A stretch of 64,000 bases of DNA from Mycobacterium gordonae (GCF_001417955.2 NZ_LKTM01000372.1:62001-126000); one strand, 5' to 3'; positions 22,285 to 32,533 are shown, counted from the stretch's first letter. Notes: generated by a model from the sequence alone, not told the origin. Translations and numbers: made by a program.

Positions 22285-25200
22285 ATGGCCCTACGCGTCG
22301 ACATCGTTGCCGAACTGAACGAACGCGCAGCGACCGCAGCGGCGAACCGACTCAAGGGCCAGATGGTCCGCGCGGGGGAGGTTTCCGGAGAGGCGTTCAG
22401 GGCCGCCCTGGAAAAAGAGGCCCAGCGCTCCAAGATCGCGACAGACAAACTGCAGGCCGAGTTGCGCAACCAGTTCGCCAAGCACGGTGAGCACGCGGGC
22501 CTGAGCTTCGGCGCCGGATTCGGCGCCCAGATGGCGCGATCCCTGCCCGGCGTGAGTGGATTCACCTCTGCCATGGCGGGTTACGAGGGCGCGGCGGCGA
22601 AGTCCGGCGCGCTCGCCGGCCGCGCGCTCGGCATGGCGTTCACCACGGCCGCGGGCGCGCTAATGGGCGCCGGTGCGTACACGCTATTCAAGGGCTTCGA
22701 GCGGTACGAGACGATCGACGCCGCCACGCACCGGCTGCAGAACCTCTCCAAGACGATGCAGGCGGCCGGCCAGGCGGGTCTCGACATCGCCGGGATCATG
22801 AAGACGGTCAACGACGTCGTCATCGGCACGCCCGTGGGGATCGACAAGGCCATGGGTGCGGTGACGGTGGCGCTCGGTTCGGGCATCAAGCAGGGTGACG
22901 AACTCAAGCGGTATCTGACCGACATCGCTGACGCCGCAGGCTATTCCGGGCGCAGTTTCGAGGAAATCGCGCTGGTATTCGGCCAGGTGCAGGCCAAGGG
23001 CCGCCTCATGGGCGAGGAAGTGCTGCAGCTCGCAGAGAAGAACATCCCGGCCGCCGCGTGGCTCAAGGACACCTTCAAACTCACCGGCGACGAGTACGAG
23101 CGCATGCAGGAAAAGGGCCAGATCAGCCTCAAGGCGCTCGAAATGGCGATCGAGCAGCACGCCGGCGGCCAGGCCAAGGCGATGGGCGAGACGATCCAGG
23201 GCGCGATCAGCAATGTGCAGTCGTCAGTCTCGCGGGCGGGCGCGAACTTCCTGGCCGCGATCTTCGGCAAGCCCACTGACCAGAACAACACCATGGTTGA
23301 GGCGCTCAAGAGCATCAAGGACCGCCTCGACGAGATGGGCGCGTGGGTGACCGCCCACCAGCAGGAAATCCACAATTTCTTCAAGAACGCCGCCGAGACC
23401 GCCCGGGAACTGGGGCGCGTATTGGGCGAAGTCCTGCGGTATCTGGGCGAACACGAGGGCGCCATCAAGGCTGTGGTCGTCGCCTTCGGGACATGGAAGG
23501 CGATCGATGGAGTCGCATCCTTGATCACCAGCCTGAAGACCATCAGCACATTCCTGGGCGTGACACTCCCCGCACAGGCGGCGGCATCGGCAGCGGCAAT
23601 CAGCGCGTCGTTCGCCGCCATCGTCCTGCCTCCGCTACTTACGGCTGGCGACGCTCCGGGGAGCAAGGCCGAGACCGCCAACGACAAGCAGATCGCGGGC
23701 AACGAATATTTCAAGAAGTTCGGCAAGATGCCCCCGGGCTATCAGCAGTGGTTACAGGGCAGCGGCCCGATGCCCCAGGAGCTCGCCCCGTTCTTCCGTC
23801 CCGGCGCCAAGCCCGGCGATAAGCCCCCGATGCCGACGCCAACACCATGGAGTCCCGGCCCGGGTATGCCGACGTATCACTGGGACTGGGCCAAGGGCGG
23901 CTGGGTCGATGACAAAGGCAACCGGCCCGGTCCAGGTGGAGCGCCGGGACTGGACAACAGCAACCCGTTCCTGCCGCCGCGGGACAAAGGCGACGGTAAG
24001 CACCTCCCCAAGGCCCCCGTCGTTCCCTACGACACCGCCCTGCCGCCCGGCTTCGAGAACCTGCCGATGTCCTCGGGGCTCTACAGCGCCGAGTCGAGCT
24101 ATCTCGACAACAAGCACAAGTTGGCCGAGAAGCAGGCGCGGCTAGCTCAGCTCGAAAAGGACGGCGCGGCCACCGAGCAGGATGTCCTCGACGCCCGCAA
24201 CGACGTGGTGACCGCGGGCCGCGACCTGCAGCAGTCCGAGATGCGGCTGTACGAGGAACGCGCGGGAATCTTCACCAAGCACAACAAGCAGATCAAGTCC
24301 TGGCTGTCCGAACTGGGCGACATCGGCGCCTCTCTCGATCAGGACTTCGGCATCTCCAAGGGCCTGGCGGGCATCGCGGAGAACATCACGAAGTTCATTG
24401 CCAACCTGGCGGCGGCGCCCATCTTGGGCCAACTCGGCGCGTCGCAGATCGCCGCGGGCTACAAGCCGGGCGAGGCCGGGCAGGGGCTCATGGGCATGTT
24501 GGCCGGACAGGGCGCGTTCGGCTCGCAGTACCAGATCTCCGGCAGCATCGCGCAGGCGATGGCCAAGGTGGGCGGCGGCGCGCTCAACTGGGACGCGCTG
24601 GCCGCCAAGGAATCCGGCGGCAACTGGGCCGCCAACACCGGCAATGGCTACTTCGGCGGGCTGCAGTTCGACCTCCCGACATGGAAGGCGTACAAGCCCG
24701 CCGGCGCACCGGACAACCCCGCGCTGGCGACGCGTGAGCAGCAGATAGCAGCGGGCATGGCTGGAATTCAGGCCCGCGGCGGCCCGCAGTCCCTATGGCC
24801 GCAGAACTGGCAGCAACTCGGCGGCGGTGGCGGCGGTGGCCCGCTGGGGCTCACCGGCGGCGGGCTCGCGGCCATGTTCGGCGGCGCGGGCTACAGCACT
24901 GGCGGCGGCGGCATTGGCGGCGGCATTCCCTACGGCCTGCCCGCCGGGTCTAACAGCGGCGGCTACGGCGGATCGGGCGTGCAGTTCCCCGACTGGGTCA
25001 ATGCGCTCGGCGCAGCGTTCGGCGTTAAGCCGAGCACCTACGGCGGCCACCAGGAAGGCGACCGGCAAGAGGCGGGGTTTGCGCCCAACCCCAATCACCT
25101 CAACCGTGGCATCGACTGGTCGGGCTCTGTCGAGAACATGCAGCGATTCGCCGAGTACGTGTCTTCGGTGCCCGGGATGGAACAAGTCATCTGGCAGAAC

Positions 25201-26049
25201 CCCGGAACGGGCCAGCGGATCGGCATTGCCGGCGGCCGCGATGTCAGCGGCACGGGCTACTACGCAGGCGATTACGGCGACCACCAGAACCACGTCCATA
25301 CCCGGCAGGCGACGTCGATCCCACTCCCCGGCGGCATGATGCCGGGCCTTGGCGGCGCCGGTGGCGGCTTCAGCGTGCAGGCCGCGGGCTTCGGCCAGGG
25401 CGGCGGCATCGGAGGCGGGCTCGGTGGCGGTGGTGGCGCGTCGGACATCCACGGCTGGGGCGCTGGGCCCGGCCCGGGACTACCTGGGATGCCCTACACG
25501 GCCAATCCCACCCGCATCGGCGGCGTGCCACCGCCGCAGGGCCAAGGCGGTGGCGGCGCCGGGCTCGGCGGGCTGGCAATGGCCGGTATCCAGGCCGGTA
25601 TCGGCGCGGCGGGTATGGCCGGCGCCCCGTTCGGCGGGCAGGCCGGAGCGGCTGCAGCCCAGGCGATGATGGAGCTGGCCAACCGCGGGATCAAGTTCGC
25701 CAGTCAAGCCGCCGGCATCGGCGTCCAGGGCCTGGCAGAGACGTTCCTGCCCGCCGGTTCGGAGCTGGCCAACAACAACTGGATCACCAAGATTGCCGGC
25801 GGACTTGCGGGCGCCGCCCCGATGCTTCCCAATATCGCAGGCGAGGGCGATGAGGGTTCCCAGCAGCTCACCCCCGATCAGGTGGTGGGCCAAGGGCAGG
25901 GCATGGGCCTGCCGGGCGCCGACCAGGCCAAGAACGTCGACAACAGCAAGAACGTCACCAATCAGATCACCGTCAACGGGGCCAACATCAACAACGAGCA
26001 ATCCATGGCCAACTCCATTGCGATGCAGCAGCAGGCGATGTACGCATGA
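22285..26049 (+). CDS. Tape measure protein with Rpf-like and M15-like peptidoglycan hydrolase domains
   Basis: This 1,254-residue protein sets tail length. Residues 1-400 are helical (TMP repeat region), with hydrophobic segments near 105-130 and 390-450. Residues about 767-845 form a resuscitation-promoting-factor-like transglycosylase: WDALAAKESGGNW with the catalytic Glu at about 776, then GNGYFGGLQF and ATREQQIAAG. A Gly-rich linker follows. Residues about 915-1010 resemble an M15-type peptidase (His938 in HLNRGIDWSG, HQNHVH at 1000-1005). A second Gly-rich region and a hydrophobic C-terminal part complete it. Both enzymes would open the wall during DNA entry. Rpf-like motifs in mycobacteriophage tape measures are established; the second domain is my reading. 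Confidence 0.9.
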   Translation: MALRVDIVAELNERAATAAANRLKGQMVRAGEVSGEAFRAALEKEAQRSKIATDKLQAELRNQFAKHGEHAGLSFGAGFGAQMARSLPGVSGFTSAMAGYEGAAAKSGALAGRALGMAFTTAAGALMGAGAYTLFKGFERYETIDAATHRLQNLSKTMQAAGQAGLDIAGIMKTVNDVVIGTPVGIDKAMGAVTVALGSGIKQGDELKRYLTDIADAAGYSGRSFEEIALVFGQVQAKGRLMGEEVLQLAEKNIPAAAWLKDTFKLTGDEYERMQEKGQISLKALEMAIEQHAGGQAKAMGETIQGAISNVQSSVSRAGANFLAAIFGKPTDQNNTMVEALKSIKDRLDEMGAWVTAHQQEIHNFFKNAAETARELGRVLGEVLRYLGEHEGAIKAVVVAFGTWKAIDGVASLITSLKTISTFLGVTLPAQAAASAAAISASFAAIVLPPLLTAGDAPGSKAETANDKQIAGNEYFKKFGKMPPGYQQWLQGSGPMPQELAPFFRPGAKPGDKPPMPTPTPWSPGPGMPTYHWDWAKGGWVDDKGNRPGPGGAPGLDNSNPFLPPRDKGDGKHLPKAPVVPYDTALPPGFENLPMSSGLYSAESSYLDNKHKLAEKQARLAQLEKDGAATEQDVLDARNDVVTAGRDLQQSEMRLYEERAGIFTKHNKQIKSWLSELGDIGASLDQDFGISKGLAGIAENITKFIANLAAAPILGQLGASQIAAGYKPGEAGQGLMGMLAGQGAFGSQYQISGSIAQAMAKVGGGALNWDALAAKESGGNWAANTGNGYFGGLQFDLPTWKAYKPAGAPDNPALATREQQIAAGMAGIQARGGPQSLWPQNWQQLGGGGGGGPLGLTGGGLAAMFGGAGYSTGGGGIGGGIPYGLPAGSNSGGYGGSGVQFPDWVNALGAAFGVKPSTYGGHQEGDRQEAGFAPNPNHLNRGIDWSGSVENMQRFAEYVSSVPGMEQVIWQNPGTGQRIGIAGGRDVSGTGYYAGDYGDHQNHVHTRQATSIPLPGGMMPGLGGAGGGFSVQAAGFGQGGGIGGGLGGGGGASDIHGWGAGPGPGLPGMPYTANPTRIGGVPPPQGQGGGGAGLGGLAMAGIQAGIGAAGMAGAPFGGQAGAAAAQAMMELANRGIKFASQAAGIGVQGLAETFLPAGSELANNNWITKIAGGLAGAAPMLPNIAGEGDEGSQQLTPDQVVGQGQGMGLPGADQAKNVDNSKNVTNQITVNGANINNEQSMANSIAMQQQAMYA

Positions 26050-27740
26050 CCAACCTCGACGAGGTGGTCCGCTACCCCGCGGGCATCACACCACACGGCG
26101 AATACCACCTGCTCAACGGGCAGATCCCGTCGATGCACTTCCACGCGCACGACGGATCGATCGACTTCCGCATGCTCGGCGGGCTGGCCGCCCCGTACTG
26201 CGACCCGAAACAGCCTGCGGTGCTGGTCAGGTCGCTCAAGGGCTTGATCGCGCCATGGCAGTTCGTCGACCAGAAGGGCGCGACTCAGCACGGCGTCACG
26301 ACGGTGGCCAACCTGTTCGACCCGATCGAGGTCACCGCCGAGCTCGAGCTGATGGGCGATGACCGCAAGGCGCTGCGCGAGTTGGTGCGCGCGTGGATCG
26401 CCGGCAACGAGCACATGAAGACCGGGGAGCTGTCGTTCATCACGACGGAACTCGGCCGGTGGTGGGCGCCGCTGCGCTGGTACAAGTCCCCGCCGAACTC
26501 GATCCTGTTGGCGCTGCTGCGCAATCAGCCGTTCACGCAGGTGTGGCGGGCGGATAACGCGTTCTGGCAGTCCTACGACCAGACAGACTCGTTCGGGTTC
26601 GTCTACGACTCCGACGTTGACGACTTCTCCTATGTCGCAACAGACCTCGGTGAGGGCTGGGATGTCAACTACACCGGCACCGGCGGCGGATTCATCTACG
26701 CCGACGGCGATCTGGCGCGCTGGCAGGACGACCCCGAAGACCCGATCCTGACCGGCGGGCGCACCGCCGACTGCCGACGCGTGGACTTCGAGACCGACAC
26801 CGACAACCAAGTGGTCCAGTGCATCATCGGCAGCTTCCCCGAGTGGTCGTATCCCGATAACGCCTACAACTTCCTGTGGGGCCGGATGAAGACCACCGGC
26901 ACCCCCGGCGCGTGGGGCATCCGGCTCATCTTCGGTATCAGCTACGTGCGGCTGTCGTCGTTCGTCGACGGGGTCGAGTACGTGATCCGTGACCGCGGGC
27001 TGATCGTGCCGCCGCTGCCTGGTGAAAAGTGGACGCTCGCTTGTGGATTCCCCGGCAACCCCAACCTCTACAAGGTCTACCGCAACAACATCGAAGTGCT
27101 GTCCGCGATCGAACCGACTGGCGCCAACATCGGTGCCGAGTACCGCGGGGCAGGCTTCGGAATGCACGCCGGCGCCGCGATCCTCACGCAGGCCACCCCC
27201 GCGACCATCCGACGCTGGAATGTCGCCGACAACAACATTGGCGCACAGTCGGGGTTCATCAAGCTGACCAACATCGGTGATCAGCCGATGTGGCCGCGCT
27301 ACACGTGCTTTGGTCCGGGCACGTTCCGGTTCGCCAACGGCCCGGGAAGTAACGACTTTGTGCAGTTCGGGCCGCTACTGCCCAATCAGGTGATGCAGGT
27401 CCGCACGGACCAAGAGATGCGGCCCGTTGTTGACATGACCTCGGTGGCGCCAACGCCACAGGAGATGACGCTCTTTCAGCGAGCGCTCAACGACTTCATC
27501 AACTTCGCTACCGCGGGTAACGTGCCGCCGCTGCTGCAGCAGATCAAGTCCCAGTTCGGCATCGTGCCGCCGCAGGGCCATCCGTACTCGCTGCTCTCGG
27601 GCGGCTTCAGCAACCCGATACCGCCGAAGTCACCGGGCAAACCCGCTGAAACGCAGTACATTCCGGTGTCCATCAGTGGAGGGACTGCCGACTCCATGAT
27701 TGTCGCCGCGGGGACCCCCTTGCGTAGGTACCCGCTCTAG
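26046..27740 (+). CDS. Minor tail protein (distal tail, Dit-like)
   Basis: This 564-residue protein starts at ATG 26046 in an ATGA overlap with the tape measure gene. The N-terminal part (YHLLNGQIPSMHFHAHDGS, WQFVDQKGATQHGVTTV, LRELVRAWIAGNEHMKTGEL) is the typical first minor tail protein of mycobacteriophages, which forms the hub below the tube. The middle (residues about 200-390) is a lectin-like beta-sandwich (YNFLWGRMKTTGTPGAWGIRL). The C-terminus has VTPTPQ-like polar helices. Order and size agree with other phages of the group. Confidence 0.8.
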   Translation: MTNLDEVVRYPAGITPHGEYHLLNGQIPSMHFHAHDGSIDFRMLGGLAAPYCDPKQPAVLVRSLKGLIAPWQFVDQKGATQHGVTTVANLFDPIEVTAELELMGDDRKALRELVRAWIAGNEHMKTGELSFITTELGRWWAPLRWYKSPPNSILLALLRNQPFTQVWRADNAFWQSYDQTDSFGFVYDSDVDDFSYVATDLGEGWDVNYTGTGGGFIYADGDLARWQDDPEDPILTGGRTADCRRVDFETDTDNQVVQCIIGSFPEWSYPDNAYNFLWGRMKTTGTPGAWGIRLIFGISYVRLSSFVDGVEYVIRDRGLIVPPLPGEKWTLACGFPGNPNLYKVYRNNIEVLSAIEPTGANIGAEYRGAGFGMHAGAAILTQATPATIRRWNVADNNIGAQSGFIKLTNIGDQPMWPRYTCFGPGTFRFANGPGSNDFVQFGPLLPNQVMQVRTDQEMRPVVDMTSVAPTPQEMTLFQRALNDFINFATAGNVPPLLQQIKSQFGIVPPQGHPYSLLSGGFSNPIPPKSPGKPAETQYIPVSISGGTADSMIVAAGTPLRRYPL

Positions 27741-27797
27741 GATGGCCACCCGCGTCAGCCGGCCCCCACTGGGGAGTCGGCCGAAGAAGGCTGCCCG

Positions 27798-29513
27798 GTG
27801 AGCATCGAGCCCGGCGAACTCGCGCGCCTGAACGAGCTGCTCAAGTACGGCAGCCTCGCCCAGCGCGCGGATGCCGCTGACCGTCTGGCGCAGATCTACA
27901 CCGAGATCCCGATCGAATTCCGGTTCTACGTCAACGACCGACTCTGGACGCGGATCGGCCAGGTCGGCGGGGACCTCATGGAGGGCTCTGGGCTGGACCC
28001 GCGCAACAACGTCCCGACCGCGACGCTGAAGGTCAAGGGCCAATCGGATCTGATCGAGACGTTCATGGCCTGCAAGACCACCATGATCGGCATCGAGGCC
28101 GAGGTTGGTGGGCTGACGTTCGCTTTCTACGTCAAGCGGCACGGCTACAAGTACGAAAAGGGCGCGTACACTTCGACTCTCGAAATCCGCGGCATCTGGG
28201 ACATTCTGAACTTCTACCAGATCTGGCCGGTGTGGTGGATGCCGCTGATATTCCAGCCGTTCTCGCACGCGATCTTCATTGGCCCACTGGTCACCGTGAT
28301 CGAGAACATGATCTCGGAGTGCGCGCTGCGAATCCAGTCGGGCCTTTGGGAATTCGTTAACAACGTCACCTCGCTCAACCCGGATATGCGCGCGTGGTTC
28401 GGCACGCTGCTGCAGTCCAACGGGAACATCTTCACGATGTTGAAAACGCCCCTGTATGTGGTCAGGACTAACCCGTTCTTCGACTCAAGTCCGTTGTACG
28501 CCAGGACCGTTCGCATGCAGTCATGCGGCGCGGTGATCACCGACATCACCCGTCCCTATGGCGTGGACGTGCGGGTGGACCTGTGGCGGCCGGGGATGCC
28601 GCAGCCGGACCCGTGGGCCAACCTGACGCAGCCGACGTACGTCGTGACGGTCAAGGACCGCAGCCAGGTCGAGGGGCCGACGAAAACGATTTTGGATTCG
28701 GTGCTGCGCACGGCGGTCGACGTGCAGGGCTCGGTGCTGGGCAATCTGCTTGCGCCGCTGCTGGGTCCGGCGAATCCGTGGGCGCCACAGGGCGTGTTCA
28801 CCGCGCCCGCCATCGGCCTGAACTTCGTGCGTCCCCTGGTGGTGGTGGTGGCACCACGCCCGGGCGCCCCAGACCCCCGAAGCCCGCTCATCTCGTGTGA
28901 GATCTTCGATCACACGCCGATGGGCTGGCAGCACATCATCGGCGGAAAGAGCCCCCGGTGGCTGAATTCCCTTATCAACGCAGCCCTTTCGTGGCTGATC
29001 GACAGCATCATGATTCTGGTCGGCATCTCCGGCATTCCCGGCGATCTGCTTTCCGGCCTGCTCAACGACAGCATCATGGCGTTTCAGTTGGTCCAGTTAT
29101 ACAGCCGCAGAAGCGATGTCGGCCCGTACCACCCCGCCGTCGAGGTGTTCACGCCCACCAATTCGGCCCCGTACAACATTGAGACATTCTTCGCGTTCAT
29201 CAACGCCACATGGGATAGCCGGGGATACACCTCGGCACAGGTGATCATCCGCCACGGGTCGGTCATCGCCTACGGCCGCGATGTCGCACGCGGCGGCCTG
29301 ATGTCGCTGATCTACAGCAGTCCCACTGGGCCGCAACGGATCTTCACCGACTACATCGAGCAGGTATTCTGGAAGATCAGCCCGACCGAGCGGGATCTGT
29401 TCATCCAGATCGGTGACGGCAAGAGCGAAGAGGCACCGCTGGCCCGCTTCCAGCGCCTCATCACCGGACTGCAAGAAAGCGTCAACGTCGCCATGATTAC
29501 CCCGAGTCAGTAG
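27798..29513 (+). CDS. Minor tail protein (Gp37-like tail hub/Tal family)
   Basis: This 571-residue protein starts at GTG 27798 after GAAGAAGG. The N-terminal half (YVNDRLWTRIGQVGGDLMEGSG, TATLKVKG) matches the siphovirus Gp37-like family of baseplate hub proteins. Amphipathic stretches around residues 390-440 (LSWLIDSIMILVGISGIPGDLL) may contact the membrane. It is the second hub gene in the usual order. A near-palindromic 25-base hairpin lies in the 57-base gap before it. Confidence 0.78.
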   Translation: MSIEPGELARLNELLKYGSLAQRADAADRLAQIYTEIPIEFRFYVNDRLWTRIGQVGGDLMEGSGLDPRNNVPTATLKVKGQSDLIETFMACKTTMIGIEAEVGGLTFAFYVKRHGYKYEKGAYTSTLEIRGIWDILNFYQIWPVWWMPLIFQPFSHAIFIGPLVTVIENMISECALRIQSGLWEFVNNVTSLNPDMRAWFGTLLQSNGNIFTMLKTPLYVVRTNPFFDSSPLYARTVRMQSCGAVITDITRPYGVDVRVDLWRPGMPQPDPWANLTQPTYVVTVKDRSQVEGPTKTILDSVLRTAVDVQGSVLGNLLAPLLGPANPWAPQGVFTAPAIGLNFVRPLVVVVAPRPGAPDPRSPLISCEIFDHTPMGWQHIIGGKSPRWLNSLINAALSWLIDSIMILVGISGIPGDLLSGLLNDSIMAFQLVQLYSRRSDVGPYHPAVEVFTPTNSAPYNIETFFAFINATWDSRGYTSAQVIIRHGSVIAYGRDVARGGLMSLIYSSPTGPQRIFTDYIEQVFWKISPTERDLFIQIGDGKSEEAPLARFQRLITGLQESVNVAMITPSQ

Positions 29514-29520
29514 GAGCGCC

Positions 29521-30372
29521 ATGCCCGTAGAACCGTGGCCGACCGTTGTTGTCGGCGAGAAGGAGTACTGGGAGGTCGACGGAAAGTTCCGTGTTGCCAA
29601 GGAGTCCGACCCGAACGCCCAGGTGCTCATCCTGATCGGCACGCCCAACGGCGGCATCGCCAACGTCGGCCCACTGGTCCAGGGCGACCCCGGCCAGCAC
29701 GCGGAGATCGACGAGGAAATCGTCATCACCGACGTGCTCGAATACGAGGACGCCACACCAGATTCGATGTCGTGGACGATCCTCACGCCACCCACCGAGG
29801 ACACCCCCGGCGTCTACCAACTGAACACGACCTACCGCAAAGGCCCCAAGGGCGACGACGGCGATACGGTGCTGGACCCCGAGGACTACGCCGAAACCCC
29901 GGTGGCTGGGCAGATTCTCGCGGTCAAGGGCGACCTGAGCGCGTTCGAGCTGGTCTCACCCAAGCCCATCACCCGCCACGTCCCGGCGACGATCAGCAGT
30001 GTTCCCTCGGGCAACGCGAACTACACGATGGCCACGATCTCCATCGACGCCAAGACCCACGACTACCGGCCCCTCGTGTTCGCACACACGATCCGCGTCG
30101 GCACGGGCGCAGACGTCGCTGTTGACCTCGTGTGCCGAATGGGTGGGGCGACCGACGGCGACATCGTGGCGCGCTGCATCGGCCTGCCCGGTGTCACCGA
30201 CCGGCTGACGATCGTCTCCGCGCTGGCTGCCGGCAGCGGCGACAGCTTCGACAAGGTCACCGCGGGCAACGTGAAGAATTTCCACCTGCGCACCGAACGC
30301 TCCACGGGCGCGGACACCTACACGGCCAGTAACACCGTGACGTTCTTCCAGATCTGGGCAGTGCCCGTATGA
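29521..30372 (+). CDS. Minor tail protein
   Basis: This 283-residue protein starts at ATG 29521 after GTAGGAGCGCC. The first 120 residues (EKEYWEVDGKFRVAKES, VLILIGTPNGG) are beta-rich, followed by a collagen-like KGPKGDDGDTV turn. Residues about 155-283 form a globular beta-sandwich (ANYTMATISIDAKTHDYRPLVFAH ...). The layout of short base domain, KGPKGD spacer and terminal beta domain is that of small tail fibres or tips. It overlaps the next gene by 4 bases. Confidence 0.72.
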   Translation: MPVEPWPTVVVGEKEYWEVDGKFRVAKESDPNAQVLILIGTPNGGIANVGPLVQGDPGQHAEIDEEIVITDVLEYEDATPDSMSWTILTPPTEDTPGVYQLNTTYRKGPKGDDGDTVLDPEDYAETPVAGQILAVKGDLSAFELVSPKPITRHVPATISSVPSGNANYTMATISIDAKTHDYRPLVFAHTIRVGTGADVAVDLVCRMGGATDGDIVARCIGLPGVTDRLTIVSALAAGSGDSFDKVTAGNVKNFHLRTERSTGADTYTASNTVTFFQIWAVPV

Positions 30373-32519
30373 CCCAGCCGCCAGACTGGTGGTCGCAGCT
30401 CACGCCGGGGATTCACAACGCGCCCCCGCGCGTCCCGGCGCCGGACCCGGTTGCGTTCACCTGGCAGCAGCTACAGCAGATCGTCTCCGGCCTGGTCAAC
30501 GAGTTCTTGCGCCAGGTCGCTGTTGCGCTCGGGGCCATCGAGATCTTCGGGTTCAAGCCGTACGAGGCGCTGGTGGAGATCGGCGAGAACATCGCGGCGG
30601 CCAAAGCCAACTTCGATGCGCTGCTGTCCGGGCTGTCGGTGGGCGACATCGGCGGCGTGCTGGGCTATTTCGGCAACCTCGGTGTGACGGGCCTGTACAA
30701 CGCCGCGGCAGGCTTCGGCAACCTCTCCACTTCCCTGCTCAAGAACCTCACGCCGACCGGCGGCGACATCGGCCAGTTCGACGCCTCCGCGCTCACCGGC
30801 GCAATCAACACCGCGCTCACGTTCAGCGGCACGGCGCTGTCCACCCTCCTGCAGTACCTCAACTCCGCAGGCCAGTTCTCGGCCGCCCAACTCACCGGCG
30901 CACTCAACGGTGCCGTAACACTCGGCGGCACAACGCTGTCCACGCTGGTGACGAACATCAACAGCTCCGGGCAGATCCTGGCCGCCGGCATCACGGGCGC
31001 GCTCGGCACCGGGCTCACAGTCGGCGGCGTGACGCTGTCGACGCTGTTCACGAACATCAACTCGTCCGGCCAGCTACTCGGCGCGGGCATCACGGGCGCA
31101 ATCAACACCGCAGCCACGGTCGGCGGGACCCAGCTCGGAACCTTGGCGACCAACTGGAATGCCGCTGTCACCAACGTGAATTCGTTGATCGCGGGCGTTT
31201 CCGGCGCGTCGACTGCTGCCGATGTCGCCACGAACATCAACCTGGCTGCTACCAACATCGCCCAGATAGGAACTGCAGCACAGAATGCCGCAGCCGGCAT
31301 CGTCGGCTCGCTGAATACCGCTGCGACACAGGTGCAGACGGCTTTCTCAGGACTCCTCAACGGCTTGTTCGGTGGCCTGACGGGGCAACCATCCCCCGCC
31401 AACTACTCACAGGCACAAGTCGATGCAGCGGCTGAAGCTGTCATCACCAACAACGTGGGTAACGCAGCCACCTTTGTGGGTGTGCAGAATGCCGAAGCTG
31501 CCAAGGCCAACTTGATGAGCGTCAAGTTCAACTTCGGTGACTACGGATCGGCTGCCCTCCCCGGCAGCTTCACCCTGAGTAACGACAACGCCTACTACGC
31601 CGGCACAAGCGGCAGCATCGAGATTGTCGATGGTCGTGCTGTTTACAAGAAGAGCGGCACCGGCACCAGTCAGAAGATTGCCCGGTACAACGTCGCACCA
31701 ACCACCACGGATTACCAGGAGATCTCTTGGGTGCACACGGGGGATCAGGATAGTAGCCCGTCGCTGGTGGCGATATACGCCCGGATGAACTCGGCGGCAA
31801 CCTCTTACCTGAAGTTCGAGCTCAACAACGGTGACACACTCAGCATAATCGCCGTGGTAGCTGGAACTCCGACCAACGAGGGCTCATTCAGTTTCGGCTT
31901 GAGGCCGGGAGCTAAGTACACCATCAAGTGTGGTGACCTGGCACAGGCCCGAGACATCTTCCTGTACGAGAACGATGTCCTCGTGCGAAGTGTCGGTACG
32001 TCCGTTGCCCACCAGGTCGAGGCGTCCTACCGCTACGCAGGATTCGGGTTCAGTGGGGTCAATACCGGTACGCAGCCGCACAACTTCGGTATCAATGTGT
32101 TCAGCATCGCGGATCAGGTCTTCAAGCCGGGACCTGCCGCAGCGGCTTATGTTTCGACAAGCCAGACAACCACTTCCACGAGTTTCACCGATCTGTCGAC
32201 GGCGGGCCCGGCGGTGACCACCACCATCGGCTCTAGCGGAATGGCGCTGGTGACGGTGAGTGCCAACCTGCAGAACAACACACAGGCCAGCAGAAGCTAC
32301 ATGGGGTTCGCGGTGTCAGGTGCATCTACCCAAGCCGCCGCAGACTCCTACTCCATCGCAATTGGCATCGCCGCGAGCGTTGCCAACATGGGCCACTTCG
32401 CTGGGTCATTTCTGGTGACCGGCCTCGCCCCGGGATCGAACACCTTCACGGCCAAGTATCGGGTGAGCGCCACGACAGGCACTTTCGCAGACCGCCGGAT
32501 CGCGGTCATCCCCCTCTAA
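30369..32519 (+). CDS. Large minor tail protein with four 33-residue repeats and receptor-binding-like C-terminus
   Basis: This 716-residue protein starts at ATG 30369 in an ATGA overlap. Residues 20-130 are helical. Residues 137-268 are four tandem 33-residue repeats ending in LxSxGQ, with G-A-I/L-N-T-A-T-x-G-G cores. Residues 270-345 are Ala/Asn-rich helices. Residues 375-600 form a lectin-like beta-sandwich (FTLSNDNAYYAGTSGSIEI, RYAGFGFSGVN). A last Thr/Ser-rich domain (620-716) closes the protein. It is the best candidate for host recognition. The C-terminal half uses less GC-biased codons than the repeat part, consistent with module exchange. Confidence 0.78.
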   Translation: MTQPPDWWSQLTPGIHNAPPRVPAPDPVAFTWQQLQQIVSGLVNEFLRQVAVALGAIEIFGFKPYEALVEIGENIAAAKANFDALLSGLSVGDIGGVLGYFGNLGVTGLYNAAAGFGNLSTSLLKNLTPTGGDIGQFDASALTGAINTALTFSGTALSTLLQYLNSAGQFSAAQLTGALNGAVTLGGTTLSTLVTNINSSGQILAAGITGALGTGLTVGGVTLSTLFTNINSSGQLLGAGITGAINTAATVGGTQLGTLATNWNAAVTNVNSLIAGVSGASTAADVATNINLAATNIAQIGTAAQNAAAGIVGSLNTAATQVQTAFSGLLNGLFGGLTGQPSPANYSQAQVDAAAEAVITNNVGNAATFVGVQNAEAAKANLMSVKFNFGDYGSAALPGSFTLSNDNAYYAGTSGSIEIVDGRAVYKKSGTGTSQKIARYNVAPTTTDYQEISWVHTGDQDSSPSLVAIYARMNSAATSYLKFELNNGDTLSIIAVVAGTPTNEGSFSFGLRPGAKYTIKCGDLAQARDIFLYENDVLVRSVGTSVAHQVEASYRYAGFGFSGVNTGTQPHNFGINVFSIADQVFKPGPAAAAYVSTSQTTTSTSFTDLSTAGPAVTTTIGSSGMALVTVSANLQNNTQASRSYMGFAVSGASTQAAADSYSIAIGIAASVANMGHFAGSFLVTGLAPGSNTFTAKYRVSATTGTFADRRIAVIPL
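30777..31172 (+). repeat. Four tandem 99-bp coding repeats
   Basis: Units start at 30777, 30876, 30975 and 31074, each 99 bp or 33 codons. The protein core is [LI]TGA[LI]NTAxTxGGTxLSTLxxxx, followed by NSSGQ. Copies 2-4 are most similar to each other and copy 1 is divergent. The array resembles the extended stalk of a tail fibre. Confidence 0.85.
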
Positions 32520-32533
32520 GGAGAGACAGAGAC

